Under the pieces are notes generated by a model. That model was not told the DNA's origin, ran no database searches, and was given only the letters and a program-made list of their open reading frames with translations. Position numbers and translations under genes: made by a program. Positions 25,958-35,200 of a stretch of 64,000 bases of DNA are shown here, one piece after another. This DNA is from Leishmania infantum JPCM5. Taxonomy: Eukaryota; Euglenozoa; Kinetoplastea; Trypanosomatida; Trypanosomatidae. The stretch is taken from the NCBI RefSeq assembly GCF_000002875.2, contig NC_009409.2, positions 62,001 to 126,000 on the forward strand. The letters run 5' to 3'. Position 1 is the stretch's first letter; each line of letters begins with the position of its first letter.

Positions 25958-27805
25958 TCACGCGCTCTCCTCCGCCGCCTCCCTCACCTCTACGCACTCC
26001 ATCGACACGCGAATCTTTTCTGTCCCGCTCAAGGCGCCGACCACGACCACCTGGCAGACGCGCTCAAACGGCAGCGCGCCTGTGTTCTGCGTCGTCCACT
26101 GCCACAGTGCCGGCAGCAGCGCCACCGGAACGTCCTCGGTAGCGACAACAATGGCACGGTCAACGTCGCCGAAGCTGCACCCGAAGAGAGTGAGGTAGCG
26201 CTCGCAGTTCGCCATGGCAACGACGAATTGCGCGACAATGTCGGTCAGTGCCGCGCTGGTTTCCTCCCCTTGTTGTGTCGCGGCCAAGGCGCTAATGTAT
26301 TGCTGGCAGACAACAGGAAGATCAGCGACGGTGGCCACCTCCCTCGTCGCCGGAACACGTCCAGGCGTGGCACTCACGAACAATCGCAAGGTGCCGGTGG
26401 CGAGGCTCACGCGACGAGCCTGCGAGTGCGGCCCCGGTTCGCCAAGTGCCCAGCAGCTGCGGCTCTGCGCGTGCAACACCTGCTGCTGAATCGCCGCCGT
26501 TGGCGCGGCCAGAACTTCGGCTTCAACCGCGGCAGTGGACCGGGAGCATGAGTTATGCACCGTGACAAGCAATCCGGGCGGACAAATGTGGGACACCTTG
26601 GCGGCGTACGCAGTGCGGCACCACACCTCCCAGGAAGGCTCAGGGAGCGAGAAGTGATAGTAGAAGGGGGTGAGGCTGCGCTCCATCGCCCACGTCTGCA
26701 GCACAGTAAGGCACGCATTCAGTGCCTCCGCGGCAGGCGCGCCAGCTTCGAGAGGAGCGGCGTACGTGTGATGCGCGATGCCGTCTCTCGCGGCGGCAGT
26801 CCCAAAGCCTAGAAACAAGGCGCTGCGGATGGTGGGCGGCAACGGCCAGTCGATAGTTTCTCCGGAGTCAAGCGCGGATGCCGTCGCGCTCGGCGCCAGT
26901 GGATAAGCAGCACAGCTACGCAACAGCGGCATCGCGTCGGAGGGGAACGTGACGGCACCGGCCCGAAGACGCGCCAGAAGCTCTGCCTCCTGTGCCTGTT
27001 GCTCAACTGGCTTGGGCACCCGTGCCACAGTGAGCAGTCCATGCCCCGAAGGCGAAATGTCGTTGTCGTCCTGCATCACCACCTCCAATGCCGCCACCGT
27101 CAGGTGCTCTGTATGGAAAAGAGGACAGTTCAGCACGGTCGTCTCGTACTCGCCGCCCTCGCCAGCGAGGTGGGAATGATAGAGCTCCGCCATCTTCTCC
27201 AGCGTCGGGCGCGCCTCCTCGAGTGTCTTGCCAATGAAGCGGCGCGGCGTCAAACCAATGGACGCTGTCTTCACCAGGATGGCCCGTACGTGCAATGTGT
27301 TGGCCATGTCTAGAATTTCATCGGGCTGGCGCATCCACAGGTAAGCGAGGGACTCGAGCCCCAGACGGTCGCAGATGAACTCGACGCGGTTGCGCTGATA
27401 GTTAGAGAGGATAGCACCGCTGGTGAGCCCTTGCACCTCTGGGAACTCTTCCTTTACCGTCTTGATGAGCGAGTACAGCGATTCCACCTCGTCCTCCTCG
27501 GGTGGCTGCTCAGAGTAGAGCAGCGACTGATCTTTCGCAAGCCCACGCCTCACGCGACCGCGGCGAAGCGGCAGCCCGAGACAGGCGGCAATCGAATCCA
27601 CCGCTTCAAAACCCACTGTTTGGTACATGTACGAGTCGATGTCATGTCCGTGCGTACCGTTCTCCGCTGCTCCTCGTAACGCTCCGTCGCTCTCCAGCAC
27701 GGGTGCCATGTTCGCAATGACGACCGGTTCGTGGCCGTAGCGGTACGCCATCAGCATCGCAAGAATGCTGTCCTTGCCACCGGAGAGAAGCGCGATCGTC
27801 TTCAT
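25958..27805 (-). CDS. DPH6: Diphthine-ammonia ligase DPH6 (long form with YjgF/L-PSP-like C-terminal region)
   Basis: A 615-residue protein. The N-terminus has the ATP-PPase (PP-loop) signature SGGKDS at residues 8-13 and the family motif GEGGEYET at 215-222, which together identify the diphthine-ammonia ligase that performs the last, ATP-dependent amidation of the diphthamide residue on elongation factor 2. The domain spans about residues 1-240. The remaining ~370 residues fit two YjgF/YER057c/UK114 (L-PSP endoribonuclease-like) domains at about 310-460 and 480-610, the architecture known for the yeast enzyme, whereas the human enzyme has only the first domain. The ATG at 27805 directly precedes the KTIALLSGGKDS strand-loop, so the start is secure; the open frame further upstream is UTR. 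Confidence 0.93.
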   Translation of the reverse strand: MKTIALLSGGKDSILAMLMAYRYGHEPVVIANMAPVLESDGALRGAAENGTHGHDIDSYMYQTVGFEAVDSIAACLGLPLRRGRVRRGLAKDQSLLYSEQPPEEDEVESLYSLIKTVKEEFPEVQGLTSGAILSNYQRNRVEFICDRLGLESLAYLWMRQPDEILDMANTLHVRAILVKTASIGLTPRRFIGKTLEEARPTLEKMAELYHSHLAGEGGEYETTVLNCPLFHTEHLTVAALEVVMQDDNDISPSGHGLLTVARVPKPVEQQAQEAELLARLRAGAVTFPSDAMPLLRSCAAYPLAPSATASALDSGETIDWPLPPTIRSALFLGFGTAAARDGIAHHTYAAPLEAGAPAAEALNACLTVLQTWAMERSLTPFYYHFSLPEPSWEVWCRTAYAAKVSHICPPGLLVTVHNSCSRSTAAVEAEVLAAPTAAIQQQVLHAQSRSCWALGEPGPHSQARRVSLATGTLRLFVSATPGRVPATREVATVADLPVVCQQYISALAATQQGEETSAALTDIVAQFVVAMANCERYLTLFGCSFGDVDRAIVVATEDVPVALLPALWQWTTQNTGALPFERVCQVVVVGALSGTEKIRVSMECVEVREAAEESA

Positions 27806-28602
27806 GCGCGCATCGCCGCCGGAGCCGGGGGAAGTTCGACTGCACGCGATCGAGGCGTCACGACAGAGCGCCGATGGCCCGGCAGACCTTTCAACGGGAA
27901 TCCTGTCGCTACGAGGGAGATTGTGTTCGTGGCTGTATATATATGTATGCGCGTGCGTGCGTGCGTGTGGGGGGGAGGGGGGAGGGGGCAGTAGCTGGTG
28001 AAGATACGTCAAAGCAGACACGAGGGATCGGCCGAAGTCTCGCAAGAAGAGCGGTGGAACAAGGGGAAAGGGGAGGCGGGCACGCATCTTTTTAGACTTC
28101 ACACCTCAGGCCGGCAACAACAACCACAAGAAAGGCGTGGCTCAGATGCGGAGGGTGAACATTGTGGGGATGTGTGGTCGCAGGCAGGGACAAGTAGAGC
28201 AAAAGTCTGCCGACGAGCTCGCCGAGCGGCGCTCGCACCCTTCACCCCTCCACGGATATCCAGCGGAACGAAGTGCTCATCATCGCAAAAGGCGCGGGTG
28301 TGTAGACACGGTTCCTGCGTGTTCTTTTTTTCTTTGATTCTTTTTACTATGTGCCACCGCGTACGTGCGTGTTCGCCTGCGTGTGCCTGCGTGCACCGAA
28401 TTCTCTCACGGGTTCCCCTCTCATGGGGCCACCTCAACACTATCCCCATAGCCCCCGCAACGCGTCACCTCTCTGAAGATTCGGTGGAAAAGTGAGCACT
28501 GTCGACCTTCAGCTCCGTTGAAAATAGTGCGCCTCACTATCCGTGCCACGGCACACGCACGCGTGCGCATATGCTGCCTACAATGGGCACCGAGCTCCTG
28601 AA
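27806..28602. other. Intergenic region with alternating AT/GC simple sequence
   Basis: A TATATATATGTATG stretch followed by GCGTGCGTGCGTG and a G-rich tract lies near 27935-27990, upstream of DPH6. A T-rich stretch occurs near 28323-28345. No gene recognised. Confidence 0.55.
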
Positions 28603-28875
28603 CTACGGACCCCTGCGCAGACGGGTAAGCTGATTGTAAATGATTGCAGCAGACGCCGCACCAACCACGGCCCCACAGAACACATTCGAGTGCATCTCTT
28701 GAAGCAGTGCCACAGCCACTACCATGATCAGACCACGCCTCTCTGCCGGTGTGAGACTCAATGACAGCTGGGCCTTTCCAGACGCTTCCTTCGGCGATGT
28801 CTTCGCAGACGTGGATGTGGTGTCCTCGTCCACAGCCGCCGCCTTTTTCGTGTGCTCTGCCTCTGCTGCGGACAT
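28603..28875 (-). CDS. Small single-pass membrane protein (90 aa), unknown
   Basis: A 90-residue protein. The first ~42 residues are polar, rich in Ala, Glu, Lys and Thr. Residues ~47-80 are hydrophobic (GLIMVVAVALL, then a VFCGAVVGAASAAII segment), compatible with one or two transmembrane helices, and the last residues are basic (RLRRGP). This looks like a tail-anchored or hairpin membrane protein. It is flanked by normal spacers of 0.7-0.8 kb, starts with ATG and has coding-like composition. I do not recognise the family. Confidence 0.7.
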   Translation of the reverse strand: MSAAEAEHTKKAAAVDEDTTSTSAKTSPKEASGKAQLSLSLTPAERRGLIMVVAVALLQEMHSNVFCGAVVGAASAAIIYNQLTRLRRGP

Positions 28876-29551
28876 GGAAGCTGCGCTCTTTGTGGGTGCG
28901 TGCTGCTCTCGCTAAAGTAGATGCGATGAACTGATGGGCACGCGTACAGCCCGAAGGCGAGAGTGGACAGGACAGGACAGAGCAGGAAAGCGGCAGGTGT
29001 GCGTCCAAGTGAGAAGGTGGGGGTAGGTGCAGCAGCAGCAACAGCAACAGCGTACAAGGGCAGTGGGGCGCGTGATGCTAAGCTTCTTCAGCCAATGGTG
29101 TCACATGGCATGAGGGGGTGCAAAGGACAGGACAGCGATGGGCATCGCGAGTTCTCCTCTGGCTTCTTTGTTTGTTCGCTGGTGCGTTGGTGCCTCGGTA
29201 AGCGTGAACGTATCGGCGAGGCGCCGTGGGGGTGGGGAGAGATGGTATAGCACACGCACACAGGAGCGTTTCATGCGTGGGTGGGGCACGGCTCTACCCC
29301 TTCCAAGGTGAATGGAGATGACGCACACAGGGGCGCAACCGTGTCGACGACGTGCTGCCCCTTCATCGACACAAAGAAACAGCGGTGGAGGGAAGAGACA
29401 GCGTGGGCCGTTCGTCGTCTTTGTGCGCCTCTCCGTATCCCTCGCAGGAGGGGCCGTCCACTCGGTCGCTGGGCGCAGCCTGCCTCGCAGCGCGGAGGGA
29501 GGGCACAGAAGTTCAGCTGAACAGCCTGACAGCCCTTCCATGCGCGCCACA
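28876..29551. other. Intergenic region, no gene seen
   Basis: A short CAGCAGCAACAG tract lies near 29029-29050. The 3' UTR of the BRCT gene is presumably here. Confidence 0.5.
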
Positions 29552-32500
29552 CTAACGCCGCTCGCGCCGGCTGTGCTGTCGATGATGCCCGCCACTACGC
29601 GAGCCTCGATCCGCGTCGTCTCGTAAGCGTCTGTGGCGGTCGCTGCGGTCGTCGCCGTAACGACGGCGGTGAGAGGAAGACGAAGACTCGACGTGGCGCG
29701 AGGAAGAACCGCGGTGACGGTCACCGCGGTATCGGTCACGGTAGCGGTGACGATCGGCAGGCAGCGGCGGTTCCTCGGCGCTGTCGTCGTCGCGATCGCG
29801 CTTCCACCGACTTTCGGCGCGAAGATCGCTCCGGGGAGCATGCGGTCCGGCATGAGATGCGGGGGTGGAATCGCTCCCGCGATTCGTTGGCGATCTCGGG
29901 TGGGCAGACGGTGGACGTGGGCTGCGGCAAAGCGGACGGAGGCCCGTCTCACGCGGACACAAGGTTGGCGGGCACACTGCCGGCGGCGAGGCGCACGCTG
30001 TGGCCTCAGGCGGTGCCGGTGCCGTCCATAGGGACTGGGCTTCCTCTTGCGACACCTCGGGCGCAGTCGGCAGAGGCAGAAATGGAAAATCCATGATGGT
30101 CTTGTGAAGATCCTCCACGTCGATCGAGTTGTCCAGGGCGGGGTAGATGGGAAGGTGCAGGGAGAGAAACTCGATAAACTCGATGCGCAGGAAATCCTTC
30201 GCGCCCTTGTGGTTGGCAAACCGACACCGCACGCCATCCGCGACACGAACGACGCTGTTGCCGAGCTCGGCTGACTCGAAGAGCGGCAGCGAGCACAGAA
30301 AGGCATAGAAGTCGCACTGTTGATCAGCCGTCAGAACCGAGGTCGGAATGAAGCACGCCGTGAACCCTGCAAGCGAGGCGTCCGCCCCGCCACGTCCGTC
30401 GTTGATCGGCTTCGCCATCGGCGGCAGAGGCAACAGCGAAGAGGGGGGCTTCAACAAAGAAGGCGCCCGTGGTGGCCAAACAGGCAGCGGCTCGTCGGGG
30501 CAAACCTCCGCCACGATCTTGGGTGAATACGGCGCAGCCAGGGTGAAACCTTCCTCCGTCATCGCCTTGGGTAGCTCAGTCTTCTCCACATGCTCGATGT
30601 ACCGCGTCGCGGGTGCCCGCACGGCCTTCGCGCACACCTCGGCATCGCCGACACCTCGACTACGTGGGACACCATCCTTGAAGTGCTTCGTCTCATTATC
30701 GCTCATCTCACTTGCGTGGACGTGCGACATGAGCAGCTTCCCCTCGACATTCCTCAAATGATGCCGCCACTCCTTCTCGTCCACGGCGCCGGCCGCGTCA
30801 CTCGCGATCGGCTCTGCCGTCTTCGCCGCCGCCGTCATCGCAGACGAAGAAGTTGAATCACGCTCCTTGCGGTGGGCATCGCCCGTGACCGCAGCAGCCG
30901 TCTCCTTTGCTCCCGCTGTCTCCTCCTCGTCTGCGGCCAGCAGACGCGACGCCGGTGGCAGCTGCGCCTCCGTCATGGTGCCCATGAACGCGCGTCGCAC
31001 GCCGCTTGTCTGAGTGCCTGCGTGGCAGTGCAGCGACTGCGACCGCTGCCGCTGCACGTAGTCGAAGGAGTAGAGGAACTGCGAGGCTATGAGCTGCAAA
31101 TGGGCAAAGACGGCCTCCTTGTCGCGCCGCCGCTCGAAGCGGTGGAGTGCGATGCGGCCCAGCTCTGAAGGAGCGGCGGACAGCTTCAGCGAGTCCAGCG
31201 TGCGCCGCGTGACAGGCACCCCACGTGAGCGGGAGGATGCCGAGGACGCATCGGTCGGCTTGCCTGCCACCGGCTGAGGCTGCAGTCGCACCTCGACAAC
31301 GTCACTGAACACGGGGCTCGTCAAAGCCTCCAAGACACACGCAGCCGTCATAGTCTTGAAGGATGAAACAGTGGTGGTGTGCTGCACAAGCGCAGCTGTG
31401 TCGTAGCCATGTTGAGAGGCGATGGAGTGAAACGTTGTCCAAAGCAGGGGCCTCGCATCAGCGGGGGGCAGCAGCGCACAGAGGAGTGCACCTGTTGTGC
31501 GTGCCACCTCCACCTTGCCACCGCCCTGTGGTCTCCCCTGTCCCTGCCCCTCCTCCTCGTCAGCCCTCGGCGCAAGAGTCGCTGGTGCACGATCGATGGG
31601 GACAAGCCGCAGTGCTCGAACGCATCGGTGCACCCACGACGGTGTCACAGTCGCGGGCTGGAGAGAAGCGTTTGTGGCAGTAGAAGACGCCGCTGATGAC
31701 GACTGCGCCACCGCAGCAAGAGTCTCCGAGCTGGGCCCAGCTGCCGGTCTCGGCAGTGTCGTTGCAGAGGGCCGTGGTGCTGGCAGAGACGCTGTTCCCT
31801 CTGTGGCCAACGCGGGCGCAACGAAAGATGGACGACGCACATCGCTATCGCCAGCTGACTGCTCTCCGCTTTTCTGGTGTGGCACATATGTGCTACTCTC
31901 ATGCCCCTCGTCGCTGGTGTCCGTGTTTGTGCTGTGGACGCTACAGTACGGCTCGTCGCTCTCGCTTCCGCTGTCGTCACCCGAAGAAGACGTGGAGGAA
32001 GACGCAGTCGAAGAGGACGTGCTCGACGACGCGCCGCGCTCGGCCGGTGGAGGCGGGAGAACAAGGACGTGAGTGGCCTCTGCCGCTGTGTGCACAATGC
32101 GGCCTCCGTGATAACAGAGCAGCCGCATCAAGTCGGCATGCGGCGCAGCGCCATCCAGTAAGAAACGGCAGAAGGCAAAGACGGTGGTGTTGCTCAGCGC
32201 CGCGCAGCTGGCGATGGACGAGGAGGGGTAGCGCAGGTACCACTCGGAAAACAGGATGCAGCGGGAGAGAGCGTACAGTAGCTCCATGGAGTCTGCCACG
32301 TCCTCTCCTTCACTAGTGTGGCGCACCTCGATAAGTTGCATCGTCGTCGCGCTGCTCCAGCGCGACGCATCCTCCACGACGAGGACGATACGTGTGTAGT
32401 CTGCAGGGTCTATGCTAAGGCTGCTGAAACTGAACTGCGAGGAGCCTGGGACCACTGACACACGCCTGGCATCGGCGAGGAAGCTCACCCAGCCAAAGGA

Positions 32501-32800
32501 CTTGAGAATCGTCGTCGTGTCCTCCTTGTCCCATGGAGTCATGAGGTGCACCTTGTTGCCGGAGGAAAAGAGTACCTGCAAGAACAATGTCGCATTAGGG
32601 AAGGCAAAGACAGGGGTGAGTCGCCGTTCTCGGGTGAAGTGCAGCTGACGCACAGTCGGATTGCCAGCTCGCTTGACCGCACACGCCTTGTCGCCAGGCT
32701 CTGACGTCGCCGATGTCGCGCCATCGTGACACAGGGAGGTGGGGATCGAGAAGGACACAAGCGTTTCAATGGAAACGAAAAAATGCAGCCCACCCCACAT
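29552..32800 (-). CDS. BRCT-domain protein with interrupted BRCT and Arg/Ser-rich tail
   Basis: A 1082-residue protein. Residues ~203-250 look like the first half of a BRCT domain (LLCYHGGRIVHTAAEATHVLVL at about 227-248), and a matching second half (PSWVHRCVRALRLVPID) comes only about 190 residues later, after Ser/Thr/Ala/Pro low-complexity sequence. An earlier region (about 65-190, ending FSEWYLRYPSS) may be another divergent BRCT. Residues ~860-960 form a folded, conserved-looking block of unknown type. The last ~110 residues are Arg/Ser/Asp/His-rich, like SR-type tails. BRCT pairs bind phosphopeptides in DNA repair, and in transcription when coupled to polymerase II tail phosphatases. A nuclear role is inferred. 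The ATG at 32800 was preferred over 32977 because the extra residues are His/Tyr/Thr-rich UTR translation. Confidence 0.82.
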   Translation of the reverse strand: MWGGLHFFVSIETLVSFSIPTSLCHDGATSATSEPGDKACAVKRAGNPTVRQLHFTRERRLTPVFAFPNATLFLQVLFSSGNKVHLMTPWDKEDTTTILKSFGWVSFLADARRVSVVPGSSQFSFSSLSIDPADYTRIVLVVEDASRWSSATTMQLIEVRHTSEGEDVADSMELLYALSRCILFSEWYLRYPSSSIASCAALSNTTVFAFCRFLLDGAAPHADLMRLLCYHGGRIVHTAAEATHVLVLPPPPAERGASSSTSSSTASSSTSSSGDDSGSESDEPYCSVHSTNTDTSDEGHESSTYVPHQKSGEQSAGDSDVRRPSFVAPALATEGTASLPAPRPSATTLPRPAAGPSSETLAAVAQSSSAASSTATNASLQPATVTPSWVHRCVRALRLVPIDRAPATLAPRADEEEGQGQGRPQGGGKVEVARTTGALLCALLPPADARPLLWTTFHSIASQHGYDTAALVQHTTTVSSFKTMTAACVLEALTSPVFSDVVEVRLQPQPVAGKPTDASSASSRSRGVPVTRRTLDSLKLSAAPSELGRIALHRFERRRDKEAVFAHLQLIASQFLYSFDYVQRQRSQSLHCHAGTQTSGVRRAFMGTMTEAQLPPASRLLAADEEETAGAKETAAAVTGDAHRKERDSTSSSAMTAAAKTAEPIASDAAGAVDEKEWRHHLRNVEGKLLMSHVHASEMSDNETKHFKDGVPRSRGVGDAEVCAKAVRAPATRYIEHVEKTELPKAMTEEGFTLAAPYSPKIVAEVCPDEPLPVWPPRAPSLLKPPSSLLPLPPMAKPINDGRGGADASLAGFTACFIPTSVLTADQQCDFYAFLCSLPLFESAELGNSVVRVADGVRCRFANHKGAKDFLRIEFIEFLSLHLPIYPALDNSIDVEDLHKTIMDFPFLPLPTAPEVSQEEAQSLWTAPAPPEATACASPPAVCPPTLCPRETGLRPLCRSPRPPSAHPRSPTNRGSDSTPASHAGPHAPRSDLRAESRWKRDRDDDSAEEPPLPADRHRYRDRYRGDRHRGSSSRHVESSSSSHRRRYGDDRSDRHRRLRDDADRGSRSGGHHRQHSRRERR

Positions 32801-33455
32801 GGTGCGACGAGCCCCGTTGAGATCCGCTTTATAGCTAATGTATATATAATATGTGGTGTGTACTGAGGGATCGTGTCCGAGTGCGTATGCAGGTGTGTGT
32901 GCTTGATCCGGCGAGTCCGTGTTTATGGATGTCCTGTAGTGTGGGGAGGGAGCATGTGCGTCTGTTCTGCTGTGCACGCCAGCGCAAGCGCGTATGAGCG
33001 CCTCTTGTTCTCCCCTCGTCGTTTAGGTGCTGCGACCCGCTACATGGCACGCGTGATGACCGCCATCCGCAGAGGCAGAGAAGGGCGAAGGGGGTGGGTG
33101 GGTTATGCACAGTTGTCAAGAGTGAAAGGCAGCAGATGCAGTGCGTACGGGCATACACGCACGTCGATGCAGGAAACGTGGAGACGAGGAGTTTGTACGC
33201 GGCCATCGCTGTGAATGAGGGTCGGCTCGCAAGTGAGGAACGGAGAAGCCAACGCATCCAACTGTGTGTGTGTGTGTGTGTGCGTGTGTGTGCGTATGAG
33301 AGTATTGATTTCGTGTTTGAGTCTAGTGCGGGCATACAACAATGGACGAGAGAGAGAACAAGAAGACACTGAAAACGGTGACGTGTATGCGCACGTGCAC
33401 ATGGAGACAGAGAGAGGCAAGCGTTGCACCCATGCATCTGTGGCCTTGCGCGAGA
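32801..33455. other. Intergenic region with TA-rich stretch and TG microsatellite
   Basis: A TA-rich stretch near 32837-32853 and a TG tract at 33263-33294 are present. No gene recognised. Confidence 0.55.
33263..33294. repeat. (TG)n microsatellite
   Basis: A TG run with one GCG interruption, about 160 nt downstream of the B9D2 stop on the coding strand, so in its probable 3' UTR. Confidence 0.9.
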
Positions 33456-34007
33456 TTATGCGTAAATGAGGCCGGCCTGCTTCATTCCACGTCCCATCAC
33501 TGTGAAGGACATCTTCACGGTGCCGCTTGTCACTGTGTGCAGCTTGAAGCGTTGTTCGTTGTCGGCAATGAGAGAGTTGTCGCGGAGCACCGGGTAGCCG
33601 CCCATGACAGACAGGCGAAGCGTCTGCCACAAGCGCACAAGTGCGCTGGAGCTCCACAAATTCGGCCTCCACGTCGACAGGCACAGCTCCTGCTCCCCGC
33701 CGCCAGGCATGGGCAAGTACGCGGTGCCGTAGCCGCCAATATCCTTGCAGCCGTAGCTATCGAGCTGCCATACCTGAATCGCGATCTTCGGCCAACCCTG
33801 CACGCTGTTAAAGCTGTAGTGCACATCGATGGGGTAGTTCCACGGGATGCCGTCGCTGCCGCTGCGCATCACGTGTGTCGAGCCGGAGGTACGCCCCTCG
33901 ACGGCGGTCCACTGCGTGCCCGTTATCATCTCGTAGCTGCAAAAGTAGCTGCTGTCGCCGAAATCGTGGCCGCACACGATCTCGCCGACGATGTGCAGCT
34001 CCGACAT
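33456..34007 (-). CDS. B9D2: B9 domain-containing protein 2 (transition-zone protein B9D2)
   Basis: A 183-residue protein, close to the human length (175). It begins with the typical SELHIVGEIVCG strand, followed by FGDSSYFCSYEMITGTQW, WNYPIDVHYSFNSVQGWPKI, a Q-V-W-Q-L-D-S-Y-G segment, GYGTAYLP and STWRP, all in the order seen in animal B9D2. The B9 domain is a C2-like fold. B9D2, with B9D1 and MKS1, belongs to the MKS module at the ciliary transition zone and helps gate membrane protein entry into the cilium or flagellum. The ATG at 34007 gives the conserved N-terminus directly. Identification is confident from the combined motifs and length. Confidence 0.95.
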   Translation of the reverse strand: MSELHIVGEIVCGHDFGDSSYFCSYEMITGTQWTAVEGRTSGSTHVMRSGSDGIPWNYPIDVHYSFNSVQGWPKIAIQVWQLDSYGCKDIGGYGTAYLPMPGGGEQELCLSTWRPNLWSSSALVRLWQTLRLSVMGGYPVLRDNSLIADNEQRFKLHTVTSGTVKMSFTVMGRGMKQAGLIYA

Positions 34008-35200
34008 GGTGGATAAGCAGCAACACTCGCCAGTACACCGGTGGAAAGGGGAGCCAAATGCCAGCCGTCACTACGCAAAAAGCGATAGAGTGCAGTCCTA
34101 CAGCAGCAGGAGAGGACGGCGAGGGCTGCACAGTAACGTTGCAGAGTTCGTCCGGTATCGCCCCTCTCTCTCTCTGGCTTCAGCTTTTTGGTGTTCAAGT
34201 TTGAGTCTGCAGCTTGAGGTGAGTCTGTGTCAGCATGCGCCCTATGTGTTTACGGCCTTGTGAGTCTATGTGTGCATGCCCGTGTTTGTACCGCCACACG
34301 CAAGTGGAAGAGTGGCGTCGCCTACTCTGCCTAGTAGCCACCCCAGATGCAGCCCCTTGGAGTTGGCACACCGGCTAGTAAGCAAGGTCGGAAGCGGGCG
34401 AAAGTGCTGCTGCACTGGCAATCATGACAAGCAGGAAAGAATTTGGACGGACGGGCAGTGTATTCTGGTGCTACACGACAGAGGACAGATACAGACAGAA
34501 AAGAGGAGTGCCGCGTAGTTGAAGAGCAGGGCAGACAGTGGGATGGCAATCGCAGAAGCACCAGCACACAGAGAGAGAGAGATGATCAACGTCAACTTCA
34601 CTGCATGGAGCTGTCAGCGGCGCAGGAGTTCCTTCATGATTACATATGGTTGAGGATGCGTGTGTCAAGGCAATCACGACACGAACCTTCGCAGACATGA
34701 GCTCACCCCCTCCACACGCACACACACACACACATACAGCCCCCTCGTATCCACCTGACCTTCACGCTCACCGCTGCAATGGCATTACTTGGCAGTGCGT
34801 TGGGCGGTGCACAAGAACAGGAGATGCGTTGGGCGCCCTCAAGAGAGAGAGAGAGGTCGACGGGTAGCGGTTGACAGAAACGAGAACAAAAAAAAAATGA
34901 AAAAAAAAACGAACAAGCGCGCCATGTGTCTAAAAGGCAATCAGGAAAGAGAGGGAAGATGAGCCGCCTCCGTCTAGCATTGTGTGCGCATCTACTCTAG
35001 CCGAAACAGCAGCACCGAAGCGACTTTCCTTGCGTGATCAAAAGCGCCAGCGCGCATACACAAGGTCAGCCATCATCACATCTCATGAGCGTGCCCACCT
35101 CACCTCCGCCTCCTACGCGTATGTGTGCGCGCCATCGTCTACGATCAAGATGGGGAGGAGGGTAAAGCGGGGTTGAGGAGTTCCAACTGCGCGCGCACAC
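34008..35200. other. Intergenic region, no gene seen
   Basis: A CA tract near 34718-34735 and two A-runs near 34888-34910 (poly-T on the coding strand) are present. It holds the SPRY gene 3' UTR and the B9D2 leader. No convincing frame. Confidence 0.55.
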
